Positions 8,506 to 17,408 of a stretch of 45,510 nt of DNA are shown piece after piece. The notes below the pieces were generated by a model. The model made no database searches and was not told where the DNA came from. It saw only the letters and a list, made by a program, of their open reading frames with translations. The translations under genes were made by a program, and so were the position numbers. How positions within the stretch are numbered: position 1 is the first letter of the stretch; each line of letters starts with the position of its first letter. The DNA is from Propionispora vibrioides (GTDB lineage: Bacteria; Bacillota; Negativicutes; Propionisporales; Propionisporaceae), in contig NZ_FODY01000009.1 in NCBI RefSeq assembly GCF_900110485.1, positions 1 to 45,510 on the forward strand, written 5' to 3'.

Positions 8506-8680
8506 GAGTCATTCTTGATGTAATAAGTAACCATTCTCTGGAGTTAAGGGCAATATCATACAAGAATGCGTTTGCGGCTTGTGATACACTAAGCATCAGA
8601 AAATGAATATTGTAGTGACGTTAGCCGGTTTATTTATTGGAGAGAGCACAGGCTTTACAAAAGGAGAGGAGCTGGAAAGT

Positions 8681-9103
8681 ATGAGTGATGCTAATGTGAA
8701 GTGTGTCATGATTATAGATTCGGAATTACCCATAGGCATGGTGGCAAATACCGCAGCCATCTTAGGGATTACGTTGGGAAAGCACATCCCTGAACAGGTA
8801 GGGGCAGATGTGGTGGATGCTTCCGGCCAAGCTCACTTGGGTATTATTACGGTCCCGGTTACCATGCTGCGCGGTGATAAGACGATCCTGAGAGAGTGCA
8901 GGGAGCGTTTGTATGGTCCGGAATTTAGCGACTTGGTTGTTGTCGATTTCTCGGATGTTGCCCAAGGGTGCAATGTCTACAGTGAATATGTTGCGAAAGC
9001 AGCAACTGTATCTGAGTCGAACCATACTTATCTGGGGATTGCCTTGTATGGAGACAAGAAGAAGGTCAATAAGCTTACCGGATTTATGCCGCTGCTAAGG
9101 TGA
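8681..9103 (+). CDS. DUF2000 family protein
   Basis: 140 residues from the ATG at 8681, chosen over an upstream ATG at 8603 because GGAGAGGAG lies just before it and homology begins there. The pattern KCVMIIDSELPIGMVANTAA, then LGKHIPEQVGADVVDASG and VVDFSDVAQGCNVYSEY, is that of DUF2000 (PF09391), a small family with a peptidyl-tRNA-hydrolase-2-like fold and no firm function. It stands alone between a hairpin and an AraC gene read from the other strand. Confidence 0.75.
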   Translation: MSDANVKCVMIIDSELPIGMVANTAAILGITLGKHIPEQVGADVVDASGQAHLGIITVPVTMLRGDKTILRECRERLYGPEFSDLVVVDFSDVAQGCNVYSEYVAKAATVSESNHTYLGIALYGDKKKVNKLTGFMPLLR

Positions 9104-9327
9104 TGAATAGTATCCAAGCTGTTCAGGGGGCGGTTTTTAACTGTTTTAACAGGCTCGCCATATTTTTACCCAAAGTTTGAAATGTTTGTATACCTTCTTC
9201 ATCCTTTTGGACATCGCCCGGCTTAAGAGACGACGTCATGCCTCTGTGTATTTGCCTGGGCTAGTAAATCATGGGTCACAAGGTTGACAGAATAGTAGAA
9301 AAGCCGTTATCCATTGTCATTTGTTTG

Positions 9328-10221
9328 TCAGCGATAGCCCACCGGGCAAGATAGTCGATATTTGTATGGTGTTGTATGGTAATACATTTTGAAATATTTT
9401 ATATAAGAACTTATGGAATGAAATCCTACATTTAAAGCAATATCCGTTACCGACATATCTGTCGTAGTAAGTAATGAGGTACTCACATGAAGGCGGTATT
9501 TTAGCAGATATTGATAGGGAGATTCATGGACGAATTTTTGAAAGCAGCGGATACATTCTGTTTTACTGATATGGGCGGCAGCGGCAATATCCTGTATGGA
9601 TAGTGGCCGACAATAATTAGTATGTATTATTGAGATTAAAGTTCGTATCCGTTCGTAATTTTTTGAAGGTGTCACTTTCTCCATGGCGGGAAGAAGAGAG
9701 ATGAATTCAAGCCAGATTATGGATAATTGGATAGAAAGACGATATTCGTAATGTGTATATTTGTTAACTTGAAAGTATAGGTTGTCTAATAAATTTAGAT
9801 GATGAAGGACAGCATGGTGTGTTGGGTCATTTGAACGCAGCAAATAATGTGTAAAGGTAGGATTATTGATGATGGTTTCCACATCATCCTGTTCCATAAT
9901 GCTGCCGGAAAAGAAAGATAACATTCGCGCTGGAATGATGTAACTGTGATAATGGCAATTTTCTTTTTCTGTGATGTGATGCAGTACGGTACGATTAATA
10001 AATATACAGTCATTTTCCTGTAGATCAAATTCTTCATCATATATTTTAACATGGACAATTCCTTTTAAAATATAGACGAATTGTATCTCATCATGCCAAT
10101 GTAATACTTGAAATCCTTCGTTGAAGGGAGTGCAGGTGCGGTGGTTTACGTTTAAAACCAAGAGTGGGAATTTTGTTGTGTGATAAGGATTATGAGAATA
10201 GATGGGTGATTCTGCGGACAT
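9328..10221 (-). CDS. AraC-family transcriptional regulator with cupin sensor domain
   Basis: 297 residues. The N-terminal half is a cupin-type effector domain (HWHDEIQFVYILKGIVHVKI, later NDCIFINRTVLHHI). The C-terminal 100 residues hold two HTH motifs, LSIQDIAAAAHISKTECIRC and MSVTDIALNVGFHSISSYIK, ending with the AraC signature KMYYHTTPYKYR. The effector is unknown. It is transcribed away from the Cys-rich protein gene at 10338, and the roughly 110 bp between them is AT-rich and may hold both promoters, so that gene is a candidate target. Confidence 0.88.
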   Translation of the reverse strand: MSAESPIYSHNPYHTTKFPLLVLNVNHRTCTPFNEGFQVLHWHDEIQFVYILKGIVHVKIYDEEFDLQENDCIFINRTVLHHITEKENCHYHSYIIPARMLSFFSGSIMEQDDVETIINNPTFTHYLLRSNDPTHHAVLHHLNLLDNLYFQVNKYTHYEYRLSIQLSIIWLEFISLLPAMEKVTPSKNYERIRTLISIIHTNYCRPLSIQDIAAAAHISKTECIRCFQKFVHESPYQYLLKYRLHVSTSLLTTTDMSVTDIALNVGFHSISSYIKYFKMYYHTTPYKYRLSCPVGYR

Positions 10222-10337
10222 TCGATGCCTTCCCTTTAATGGTTCTTTTTTTATATATTTTAGGCTAAATACAATTATTTTTCAATAATATTTGGCTATA
10301 TAATTATAATTGAAAAAACCAAGGGATGGATAAAACA

Positions 10338-10703
10338 ATGATAATTGATGAAAATGAAATTGAGAAACTAGCGATGGAAAAGTTTCATAAAGGAGACAGC
10401 AAAGAAGGACGGCGGATTCAAGAGGAATTTGTATCCGCATTTCGTGAGGAATTCAAATGGAAGGATCATTGCCCGTGCCAAAAGGCGTGCAGATATCATG
10501 GAAACTGCAAAGAGTGTGTCGCTATTCATAGAGCCCATCAGGAGCATGTACCAAACTGCATGAGGATTATGATAAACAAAAAAATCAGAGCTTTATCTGA
10601 ATTAACGGAACATACAATAGCGGATGAAATAGTTCCACCCAAAGAGGTTTTAAGGAAAGAGTATAAAGCAGGATGCGGCATGAATTTTTCTAAGCAGGAT
10701 TAA
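10338..10703 (+). CDS. Cys-rich DUF6485-like putative metal-binding protein
   Basis: 121 residues from the ATG at 10338. An ATG at 10326 is possible, but its ribosome binding site would be too close. The centre has HCPCQKACRYHGNCKECV followed by AIHRAHQEHVPNCM, a cluster of six Cys and several His. Such clusters occur in small Firmicute proteins of DUF6485 type, sometimes mislabelled LPS biosynthesis proteins, and suggest zinc or iron binding. The flanks are charged helices. The function is not known. Confidence 0.6.
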   Translation: MIIDENEIEKLAMEKFHKGDSKEGRRIQEEFVSAFREEFKWKDHCPCQKACRYHGNCKECVAIHRAHQEHVPNCMRIMINKKIRALSELTEHTIADEIVPPKEVLRKEYKAGCGMNFSKQD

Positions 10704-10779
10704 AGTATTGTGTCCTACCGCTTGTAAATGTAATAGTCCCTGGATATTCAGGAGCATTGTTTTGAATTTCTCATGGTAC

Positions 10780-11490
10780 CTAAGAATCTTTAGAATCTTT
10801 CTGCCGGTCCACATATAGTTCTCCTTCCGGGGTCAGCATGGCCACAGTCACATCGGCCATATTCGTAATTCCTTTATTATTTAACTGAGCGGTTAGCTCT
10901 TCCCGCGTTAAGCCGCTTTGGGCCAAACCTTGCTCGATGATTTTTCCGTCGATGATAATTTCTTTGGCAGCTAAATGGCTTGCCGGAGTTGTAGTTTGCT
11001 TGAATGCATTGAAGTCTTTGGCCGCCGGAGGTTCATATTCTGTTTTCTTTAATACACTAAGCTCTCCGTCTGGTTCAATCAAAGCTACTTCTACCTGGTC
11101 CGGATCAAAGATTCCCTGTTCACGCAGCATTTCCAGAAGGTCATTGACGTTGTAATAGCGTTTTTTCAGATTCGCATCCAGAATTTTTCCTTTGTGCATG
11201 ATCATAAGCGGTTCGGCCTCGATTAATTTCCGGGCGGCAACAAATTTCAGGGATATCATCTCGATGAGCAGTAGCCATATGGTTGCCGTAACCAAAGAAA
11301 CCAGACCTTGCAGCATGCCGAATTCTGTCTCGGTAATAACGGCACTGCCGATATTGCCGATAATCAGGCCAATGACAAAATCATAAAAAGTCAGCTCCGA
11401 TAGCGTCCGGCGGCCCAGTATTCTGGCGATAAGGAGCAGGGCGCCTAATATTAGCAAAGTACGAATGATTAAATCCAGTCCATCTAGCAT
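10780..11490 (-). CDS. YetF/DUF421 family membrane protein
   Basis: 236 residues starting at the ATG at 11490, preceded by CCAGGAGGG. Three N-terminal membrane segments lie in the first 90 residues, with the family pattern ILGRRTLSELTFYDFVIGLI. They are followed by a cytoplasmic YetF domain (MIMHKGKILDANLKKRYYNV, DLLEMLREQGIFDPDQVEVA, EPDGELSVLKK). YetF proteins are widespread in spore-forming Firmicutes, where paralogues have been linked to spore germination and membrane functions. No operon partner is seen. Confidence 0.88.
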   Translation of the reverse strand: MLDGLDLIIRTLLILGALLLIARILGRRTLSELTFYDFVIGLIIGNIGSAVITETEFGMLQGLVSLVTATIWLLLIEMISLKFVAARKLIEAEPLMIMHKGKILDANLKKRYYNVNDLLEMLREQGIFDPDQVEVALIEPDGELSVLKKTEYEPPAAKDFNAFKQTTTPASHLAAKEIIIDGKIIEQGLAQSGLTREELTAQLNNKGITNMADVTVAMLTPEGELYVDRQKDSKDS

Positions 11491-11716
11491 CTGGTAGCCC
11501 TCCTGGAAAGTCACTGAATTATGAGTTGTTCCTGTTTTGTTTTCTTAGTATACTCTTTAATTTGGAAACTATAGATGGTAAGCGATAAGCAGCCCAAGAG
11601 GGAGCATATGAATAAGTATATATGGCTGCAGGTATATGCCGGAGCTAAGCTGGATGCTGCAAACTATTTATCGTTAAGCGGTTGCACTGCCGCCATAAGT
11701 GGCATATAATACTATA

Positions 11717-11738
11717 TATATTCCAATATGGGAATATA
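11717..11738. promoter_or_regulatory. ArsR-type operator
   Basis: TATATTCC and GGAATATA form a perfect 8-bp inverted repeat across a 6-bp spacer, about 30 bp upstream of arsR. Position, symmetry and AT-richness fit the autorepression site of an ArsR/SmtB repressor. Confidence 0.6.
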
Positions 11739-11769
11739 GTAATATACGTAAGACAAGATGGTGATGTAT

Positions 11770-12087
11770 ATGAAGCATGTAGATGTTCTTAAAGCCCTGG
11801 CCGATGAGAACCGGCTGGCCATACTATGTTTTCTCCAAAGCGGTCAAAAGTGTGTTTGTGAAGTTGAGCAGGTACTAGCCATCTCCCAGTCGGCTACGTC
11901 CAAGCACCTGGCGCGGCTGCGGCTGGCGGGCCTGATTGAGGCGGAGAAAAAAGCGCAGTGGGTGCACTACCGGATCTCGCCGTCCCTTTTTGTGGAATAC
12001 CCCTTTGTCAAAGAACTTCTCGCTGAGGTAAGCCCGAACTATGCTTTTGATATGAGCAACCTCAAAAAAATGAATTGTGATCAATAA
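11770..12087 (+). CDS. arsR: ArsR-family arsenite-responsive repressor
   Basis: 105 residues from the ATG at 11770. An in-frame ATG at 11758 is possible and neither has a strong ribosome binding site. The winged helix follows the family order: LKALADENRLAILCFL, then KCVCEVEQVLAISQSATSKH as the HTH, then KKAQWVHYRIS as the wing. The Cys pair in KCVCEV is the known arsenite-binding position in ArsR proteins. It heads the ars operon and probably binds the palindrome at 11717. Confidence 0.9.
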   Translation: MKHVDVLKALADENRLAILCFLQSGQKCVCEVEQVLAISQSATSKHLARLRLAGLIEAEKKAQWVHYRISPSLFVEYPFVKELLAEVSPNYAFDMSNLKKMNCDQ

Positions 12088-12108
12088 CGGAGGAAAGGGG
12101 CCAATGAT

Positions 12109-12507
12109 GTGAAACGAGTGGCTTTTATCTGTGTTCATAACTCCTGCCGGTCACAGATGGCGGAAGCCTTTGGCCGGATATTGGGTTTAGGGGTTATGGA
12201 AGCCTATTCGGCAGGTACTGAGACACGCCCGGCAATTAATCAGGATGCCGTTCGGATCATGAAGGAAATCGGTGTGGATATGGAGCTTTTGCAGAAGCCC
12301 AAACTGCTGGAGGACATTCCGGCTGTCGATATTGTCGTTACCATGGGCTGCAATGTGAGCTGTCCGCTGCTGCCGTGCCAACACCGCGAAGACTGGGGTT
12401 TAGACGACCCTTCCGGCAAGAGCGACGAGGAATTCAGAGTAGTTCGCAACTTGATTCAAGCTAAGATGAAAGATCTGCTCCGGCGGCTTGAGTCTGGCGC
12501 AGTATAA
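12109..12507 (+). CDS. arsC: Arsenate reductase, thioredoxin-coupled (LMW phosphatase type)
   Basis: 132 residues of the low-molecular-weight protein tyrosine phosphatase fold. The catalytic loop is CVHNSCRS, with C8 and C13. C81, C85 and C90 in MGCNVSCPLLPCQ supply the disulfide relay used by thioredoxin-dependent ArsC enzymes such as that of B. subtilis. DPSGKSDEEFR is the usual acid loop. It reduces arsenate to arsenite in the cytoplasm. GTG start after GGAGGAAAGG, 21 bp behind arsR. Confidence 0.93.
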   Translation: MKRVAFICVHNSCRSQMAEAFGRILGLGVMEAYSAGTETRPAINQDAVRIMKEIGVDMELLQKPKLLEDIPAVDIVVTMGCNVSCPLLPCQHREDWGLDDPSGKSDEEFRVVRNLIQAKMKDLLRRLESGAV

Positions 12508-12530
12508 AAAATCATAGGGAGTGTATGGGG

Positions 12531-12887
12531 ATGAAATCAATCATAATTTATGATCCGGCCATGTGCTGTTCGACCGGCGTCTGCGGACCCAGTGTCGATA
12601 CCGAGCTGTTGCGGGTAGCCACAGTCATTGAAAATCTGAAGGCAAGCGGCGCCGATATCAAACGGTTCAATCTCTCGGCGCAGCCAGAAGAGTTTGTAAA
12701 ACATCCGGTGATCAGCCAATATCTGAAAGATAACGGCCCGGAGATTTTACCGGTAACGTTGGTCGACGGTCAGGTCGTTAAAACCAAGGTGTATCCAACG
12801 AATGAGGAATTTAGCCAGTGGACGGGTCTGGACATTCAAACTAAGACAAAAGAAGGTGGCTGCTGCTGTGACGGTGGATGCTGTTAG
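12531..12887 (+). CDS. arsD: Arsenic metallochaperone ArsD
   Basis: 118 residues from the ATG at 12531. An ATG two codons upstream is also possible. YDPAMCCSTGVCGP carries the C12-C13-C18 arsenite site that defines ArsD, and a second Cys cluster, GGCCCDGGCC, ends the protein. ArsD hands arsenite to the ArsA ATPase and acts as a weak repressor. Its 3' end overlaps the likely start of arsA by 20 bp, which fits coupled translation of the chaperone and its client. Confidence 0.92.
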   Translation: MKSIIIYDPAMCCSTGVCGPSVDTELLRVATVIENLKASGADIKRFNLSAQPEEFVKHPVISQYLKDNGPEILPVTLVDGQVVKTKVYPTNEEFSQWTGLDIQTKTKEGGCCCDGGCC

Positions 12888-14661
12888 TACGGGAAAAACC
12901 GGCTTGGCGATGCAGGGGTACCACCCATCCCGCTTAGAGTTGACAAAATATTTCTTTTTCACCGGCAAAGGCGGTGTAGGGAAAACGTCTGCTGCCTGCG
13001 CCACGGCGGTGAATCTGGCCGATAGCGGCAAACAGGTCATGCTGATCAGCACCGATCCGGCCTCCAATCTGCAGGATGTTTTCGGCGTGGAGCTTGATAA
13101 TAAAGGAACGAACATTCCGGAAGTGCCCAATCTGACGGTAGTGAATTTAGATCCCGTGCAGGCGGCTCAGGAATACAAGGAAAAGGTCATTGGGCCGTAT
13201 AAGGGGATACTGCCGGATGCGGTCATCGCCAATATGGAGGAACAACTATCCGGTTCCTGTACGGTGGAAATTGCCGCATTTAATGAGTTTTCGCATTTTT
13301 TAACAGATACAACTATCAAAGACCGGTATGAGCACATTATTTTTGATACGGCACCGACCGGTCATACGCTTAGAATGCTGCAGTTGCCGTCGGCCTGGAG
13401 CAACTTTATCAGCGAGAATACGCACGGTGCTTCCTGTTTGGGCCAATTGTCCGGTTTGGAAAGTAACAAGGACATGTATAAACATGCCGTAACAACCCTG
13501 GCCAATCCGGAACTTACTACCGTTATGTTAGTTTCCAAGCCGGAAAAGACTCCTTTGCTGGAGGCTAAACGGGCAGCGGAGGAACTTAAGGAGCTGGGTG
13601 TAGCAAATCAAAGCCTGATTTTGAACGGCGTGCTGGAATTGGATACTACGACCGATGAAACGGCGTTGCAGCTCTGTCATAAACAACAGCAGGCTTTGCA
13701 GCAGATTCCGGAATACCTGCTGACGCTGCCGGCCTACTATATCCCCCTGCGGGCCTATAACGTCTATGGGATTTCGCATATTCGCGCCATGCTTACCGAG
13801 AAATACTTGGGCGAACAGCCGGTGACCAATCCGTTGGCTCCGGTACATTCATTGAAGCAGCTGGTGGATGAACTGTATACCGGTCAGAAAAAGGTGATTT
13901 TCACCATGGGCAAGGGCGGTGTGGGGAAAAGCACGCTGGCGGCGGCTATCGCCTTAGGCTTAGTGGAAAAAGGGGCAAAGGTACACCTGACCACCACCGA
14001 TCCGGCGCATCATTTGCAGTTTTTGCTTACCGATAGTCCATTGTTACAGGTAAGCCATATTGATGAACAGGCAGAGCTGGCAAAATACAAGGAAGAAGTG
14101 TTGGCTAAAGCGAGAGAAGCTTTGGGCAATGCCGATCTGGCCTATATTGAAGAAGATTTGCGGTCGCCCTGTACCCAGGAGATTGCCGTATTTAGGGCTT
14201 TTGCCGAAATCGTTGAGCAGGCGGATAACCAGGTGGTGGTGATTGATACGGCGCCGACCGGTCATACTTTGCTGCTGCTGGATGCCACGCAAAGCTATCA
14301 TAAGGAGATTGAAAAAAGCCAGGGAGATATTCCGGCGAGTGTGAAAAAGCTATTGCCCCGGCTGCGCAATGCAGCGGAAACGGAGGTAGTGATTGTCACT
14401 TTGCCTGAAGCAACCCCGGTCCATGAAGCGGCCCGCTTGTCCGAGGACCTGAAACGGGCGGGAATTCCCTCTGCCTGGTGGATCGTGAACTCCAGTTTTT
14501 ATCTGACTGCTACGCAAAGCCCGTTGTTAAAAGCGAAGGCCCAAAGTGAAGTCGAGTGGATTAACCAAGTGACCGCTCTTTCACAAGGGCATACGGTTGT
14601 CATACCATGGTATGACAATGAGCTGCAGCAGCAGGAATTAGTAGAGCTTGTCCGGCAATAG
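12868..14661 (+). CDS. arsA: ArsA arsenite-stimulated ATPase, two-domain form
   Basis: About 597 residues from the GTG at 12868. An ATG at 12910 is an alternative. Two homologous halves each have a P-loop (GKGGVGKT near 33-40, GKGGVGKS near 348-355) and a signal-transduction motif (DTAPTGHTLRML, DTAPTGHTLLLL). Cys in SGSCTVEIAAF, GASCLGQL and RSPCTQEIAVF fit the three-Cys arsenite site of E. coli ArsA. It normally powers the ArsB pump, or Acr3 in some bacteria, but no pump gene follows. A terminator starts about 50 bp downstream. Confidence 0.92.
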   Translation: MTVDAVSTGKTGLAMQGYHPSRLELTKYFFFTGKGGVGKTSAACATAVNLADSGKQVMLISTDPASNLQDVFGVELDNKGTNIPEVPNLTVVNLDPVQAAQEYKEKVIGPYKGILPDAVIANMEEQLSGSCTVEIAAFNEFSHFLTDTTIKDRYEHIIFDTAPTGHTLRMLQLPSAWSNFISENTHGASCLGQLSGLESNKDMYKHAVTTLANPELTTVMLVSKPEKTPLLEAKRAAEELKELGVANQSLILNGVLELDTTTDETALQLCHKQQQALQQIPEYLLTLPAYYIPLRAYNVYGISHIRAMLTEKYLGEQPVTNPLAPVHSLKQLVDELYTGQKKVIFTMGKGGVGKSTLAAAIALGLVEKGAKVHLTTTDPAHHLQFLLTDSPLLQVSHIDEQAELAKYKEEVLAKAREALGNADLAYIEEDLRSPCTQEIAVFRAFAEIVEQADNQVVVIDTAPTGHTLLLLDATQSYHKEIEKSQGDIPASVKKLLPRLRNAAETEVVIVTLPEATPVHEAARLSEDLKRAGIPSAWWIVNSSFYLTATQSPLLKAKAQSEVEWINQVTALSQGHTVVIPWYDNELQQQELVELVRQ

Positions 14662-14707
14662 TGAACAATGCTTGCCATGGTGACTGGCGAACAAAGAACA
14701 GACGAAC

Positions 14708-14760
14708 AAACAGCAAGCCGCTGCGGAATTCATATGAATTCTGCAGCGGCTTGCTGTTTT
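14708..14760 (+). terminator. Terminator of the ars operon
   Basis: AAACAGCAAGCCGCTGC pairs with GCAGCGGCTTGCTGTTT, and the loop itself contains a GAATTC-atat-GAATTC palindrome. A T-run follows. The very long, almost perfect stem closes the arsRCDA operon. Confidence 0.85.
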
Positions 14761-14979
14761 CTTGACCTTTCCATGCGGCCTTTTTTGTCTGTAGAGAGGC
14801 ATGCTTGTTTAGCGAATATAGCCGTTAGTAAAACTTTCTGCTACATTGCCGGAAGGATTTTTGGCTTGAAGGCTGTTCGACAATATTGTTAGAATAAGAC
14901 CAGATAATCAATGGCGCCTTTGATATCTATGGGAAAATGCAACGTATTACTTTTGTTCTGAGTAGGAGGGGGAATCCAT

Positions 14980-15471
14980 TTGTCATTGACAGAATTATTT
15001 GACGAATCTTTGATCGAACTTAATGGAAATTTTTCTTCGCAAGCGGCTTTTTTTAAAGCAGTTTCTTTGAAACTTCAAAACTTGCAATATGTTAAAAATG
15101 GTTTTTTTGAAAAAATTCAAGAGAGGGAGAAAAAATTTCCGACGGGTTTAAAGACTAAATCTTTTAATGTAGCCATTCCACATACCGACCCGGAATATGT
15201 AAATCGTTCCTTCATCTATGTGATTAGGATGAGAAACAGCCTTCCTTTTTGCCAAATGGGCACCGATCCGCTGGATGGCGATTTTGTATATCCCAAACTG
15301 ATTTTTTTGTTGGGAGTTACTAAGGGAGAGTTGCAATTATCAATATTGCAATCTTTGATGAAGCTTTTCTCCCATGAAGAGCAAATGACTAATTTGTTGG
15401 AATTTGAAGAAGCAAAAGATTTTGTACAGCGTATAAGAGAATTTCTGAGTTGTTCTAATTTCGTGATTTGA
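14980..15471 (+). CDS. gatA: PTS galactitol-type EIIA component
   Basis: 163 residues of the PTS EIIA type 2 (fructose/mannitol/galactitol) fold. The phosphohistidine is H68 in NVAIPHTDPEYV. LPFCQMGTDPLDGDFVYPKL and IFLLGVTKGELQLSILQSLM are typical of GatA-like proteins. Starts at TTG after AGGAGGGGG. It is the first gene of an operon with EIIB (15591), EIIC (15934) and two enzymes. Confidence 0.85.
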   Translation: MSLTELFDESLIELNGNFSSQAAFFKAVSLKLQNLQYVKNGFFEKIQEREKKFPTGLKTKSFNVAIPHTDPEYVNRSFIYVIRMRNSLPFCQMGTDPLDGDFVYPKLIFLLGVTKGELQLSILQSLMKLFSHEEQMTNLLEFEEAKDFVQRIREFLSCSNFVI

Positions 15472-15590
15472 AACAGGTATCACTATGATGTTACTTTGTG
15501 CTCTTGATGTACCGTAAGTCTGGCTGTGTCGTGAAAAACCAAGAAAGCAGTTATGGGATAATATTTAACTATGAAAAAAGGGGTGATTTT

Positions 15591-15890
15591 ATGAAAAGAT
15601 TAAAAATCATATCCGTGTGCGGTTCAGGAACAGTAACTAGCTCTATGGTTGCTAATAATGTTAAAGACTTATTGGAGGACAATGGTATATCAGCTACTAC
15701 GGTTGAGGTTAATCCTGGTGGAGTGGACCAGTTAGTCAACTCAGGAACTTATGATTTGATTGTACATACCAGTCCGCTTCTTCACACTTATGAAATTCCT
15801 ACGATCAATGCGGTGGGTTTTCTGACCGGTATGGCAGAGGAAGAATTTATCGAAGAATTGCTTAAAACAGCCAAAGAACTCGTTAAATAG
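15591..15890 (+). CDS. gatB: PTS galactitol-type EIIB component
   Basis: 99 residues from the ATG at 15591, after AAAAGGGGTGA. The phosphocysteine is C10 in IISVCGSGTVTSSMVA, the P-loop-like motif of GatB/lactose-type EIIB proteins. The rest is a compact alpha/beta domain ending in a charged helix (EEEFIEELLKTAKELVK). It takes phosphate from the EIIA upstream and gives it to the substrate in the EIIC channel. Confidence 0.87.
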   Translation: MKRLKIISVCGSGTVTSSMVANNVKDLLEDNGISATTVEVNPGGVDQLVNSGTYDLIVHTSPLLHTYEIPTINAVGFLTGMAEEEFIEELLKTAKELVK

Positions 15891-15933
15891 GATATATCTC
15901 TGGCTAACCTAGCAAAAATAAGGGGGTATTTAC

Positions 15934-17352
15934 ATGTTGGAAATACTGTCGAAAATTATGGGTGCCTTTGGTGCGTCCATTATTGTGCCGGTGGTTATTT
16001 TAATCATTGCGCTTTTTTTACACGTAAAGCCAAAAAGAGCATTCCAGTCTGCGTTAAATGCAGGGATAGGGTTGATTGGATTTAACATGTTGATTGGGGC
16101 GTACACACCGATTGTCACACCTGTGGTCAATCGTATGGTAGAGCATACTGGCGTAAACTTACGTATTTTAGACACCGGCTGGCAGGCCACCAGCGTTGTG
16201 GCCTATTCTACAGAAGTAGGGATGATCTTTTTAGGACTCGGCTTATTACTTCAATTTGTCCTATTTGCCGTGAAATTTACCAATATTTTTATGCCGTCAG
16301 ATCTTTGGAACAATTATTCCTTTATGTTGTGGGGGTCCATGCTGTTTCTTGTTACGGACAATATGATTCTTGCTATTGGGTTGATGGTACTTGGAAATTT
16401 ATACACGCTGTTGTTCTCTGAAGTGATAGCAAAGCGGTGGGCAACCTATTATGGATATCCGGGGACGACAATATCTGCACCCCATGATGTGGTGCAAGTT
16501 CCTTACGGACTTTTGATGGACTGGATTTTAACTAAGTTAGGCGCGGATAAAGTCCAGTGGAATCCTACATCGGTGCAGCAACGAATTGGATTTCTAGGTG
16601 AACCGACCACCCTGGGATTTATACTTGGAATTATTCTTGGGGTCGCGGGTAACTATATGCGGTTAGATGAACTGAAGGCCTGGGGAGAAATTATGATGGT
16701 GGGTGTATCTACAGCAGCCATTATGGCGATTTTCCCAAAAATCGCGGGTGTTTTTGCTTCTGCTTTTACAAGTATTACGGATGCATCGAAGAAATCGGCC
16801 AAATCATCCGGTAAAGACCGGCAATGGTATCTTGCCATCAATGATGCCGCCGGATACGGTGAGCCTGCAACGTTAATTTCAGGGTTACTAATGATTCCGA
16901 TTATATTGGTACTGGCCATTTTCTTACCGGGGAATGAAACGTTACCCATGGTAGACCTGATCGCAATACCGTATATCATTCAACCCATTGTTGCAATTTC
17001 CCGAGGGAATATTTTTAAGACTCTCATCTCCGGGCTTATCTTACTGGTTATGAATCTATATCTTATTACAGCAGTGGCGCCCATCTTTACAAATGTTGCA
17101 CAGAGTGTGGGGGTGTCAATCCCGCCAGGTGCACTCATGATTGCAAGCTTTGTGGTACTGGGGAATTATTTCCTGGGAACGTTGTTCTTGATTTTTCTCA
17201 CGCAAAATCCACTTTGGATCGGTCTTTCTATACTAGTTTATGTCATACTTTTCTTCATAATCAAAAAACATAAAGAGACTATTATAAATTATATGGAGCA
17301 TGAACCGGCAATTCTGAAAAATGAAGGAGACAGCGGATATTCGCATTCATAA
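15934..17352 (+). CDS. gatC: PTS galactitol-type EIIC permease
   Basis: 472 residues with about a dozen hydrophobic segments, belonging to the EIIC-GAT family. Diagnostic stretches are KPKRAFQSALNAGIGLIGFN, GWQATSVVAYSTEVGMIFLG, DLWNNYSFMLWGSMLF and ISRGNIFKTL. GatC-like permeases carry galactitol but also sugar acids and pentitols, so the substrate is set by the enzymes downstream. Starts at ATG after AAGGGGG. Confidence 0.9.
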   Translation: MLEILSKIMGAFGASIIVPVVILIIALFLHVKPKRAFQSALNAGIGLIGFNMLIGAYTPIVTPVVNRMVEHTGVNLRILDTGWQATSVVAYSTEVGMIFLGLGLLLQFVLFAVKFTNIFMPSDLWNNYSFMLWGSMLFLVTDNMILAIGLMVLGNLYTLLFSEVIAKRWATYYGYPGTTISAPHDVVQVPYGLLMDWILTKLGADKVQWNPTSVQQRIGFLGEPTTLGFILGIILGVAGNYMRLDELKAWGEIMMVGVSTAAIMAIFPKIAGVFASAFTSITDASKKSAKSSGKDRQWYLAINDAAGYGEPATLISGLLMIPIILVLAIFLPGNETLPMVDLIAIPYIIQPIVAISRGNIFKTLISGLILLVMNLYLITAVAPIFTNVAQSVGVSIPPGALMIASFVVLGNYFLGTLFLIFLTQNPLWIGLSILVYVILFFIIKKHKETIINYMEHEPAILKNEGDSGYSHS

Positions 17353-17408
17353 TCTGAAAGCTCCGTGGCTAGGAAGGTTTCTGATGGATTTTAGAGGAGG
17401 CATAACAA

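Noticed and set aside
14668-14892. A 74-codon frame after arsA
   Set aside because: It contains the strong terminator of the ars operon, so a full-length message is unlikely.
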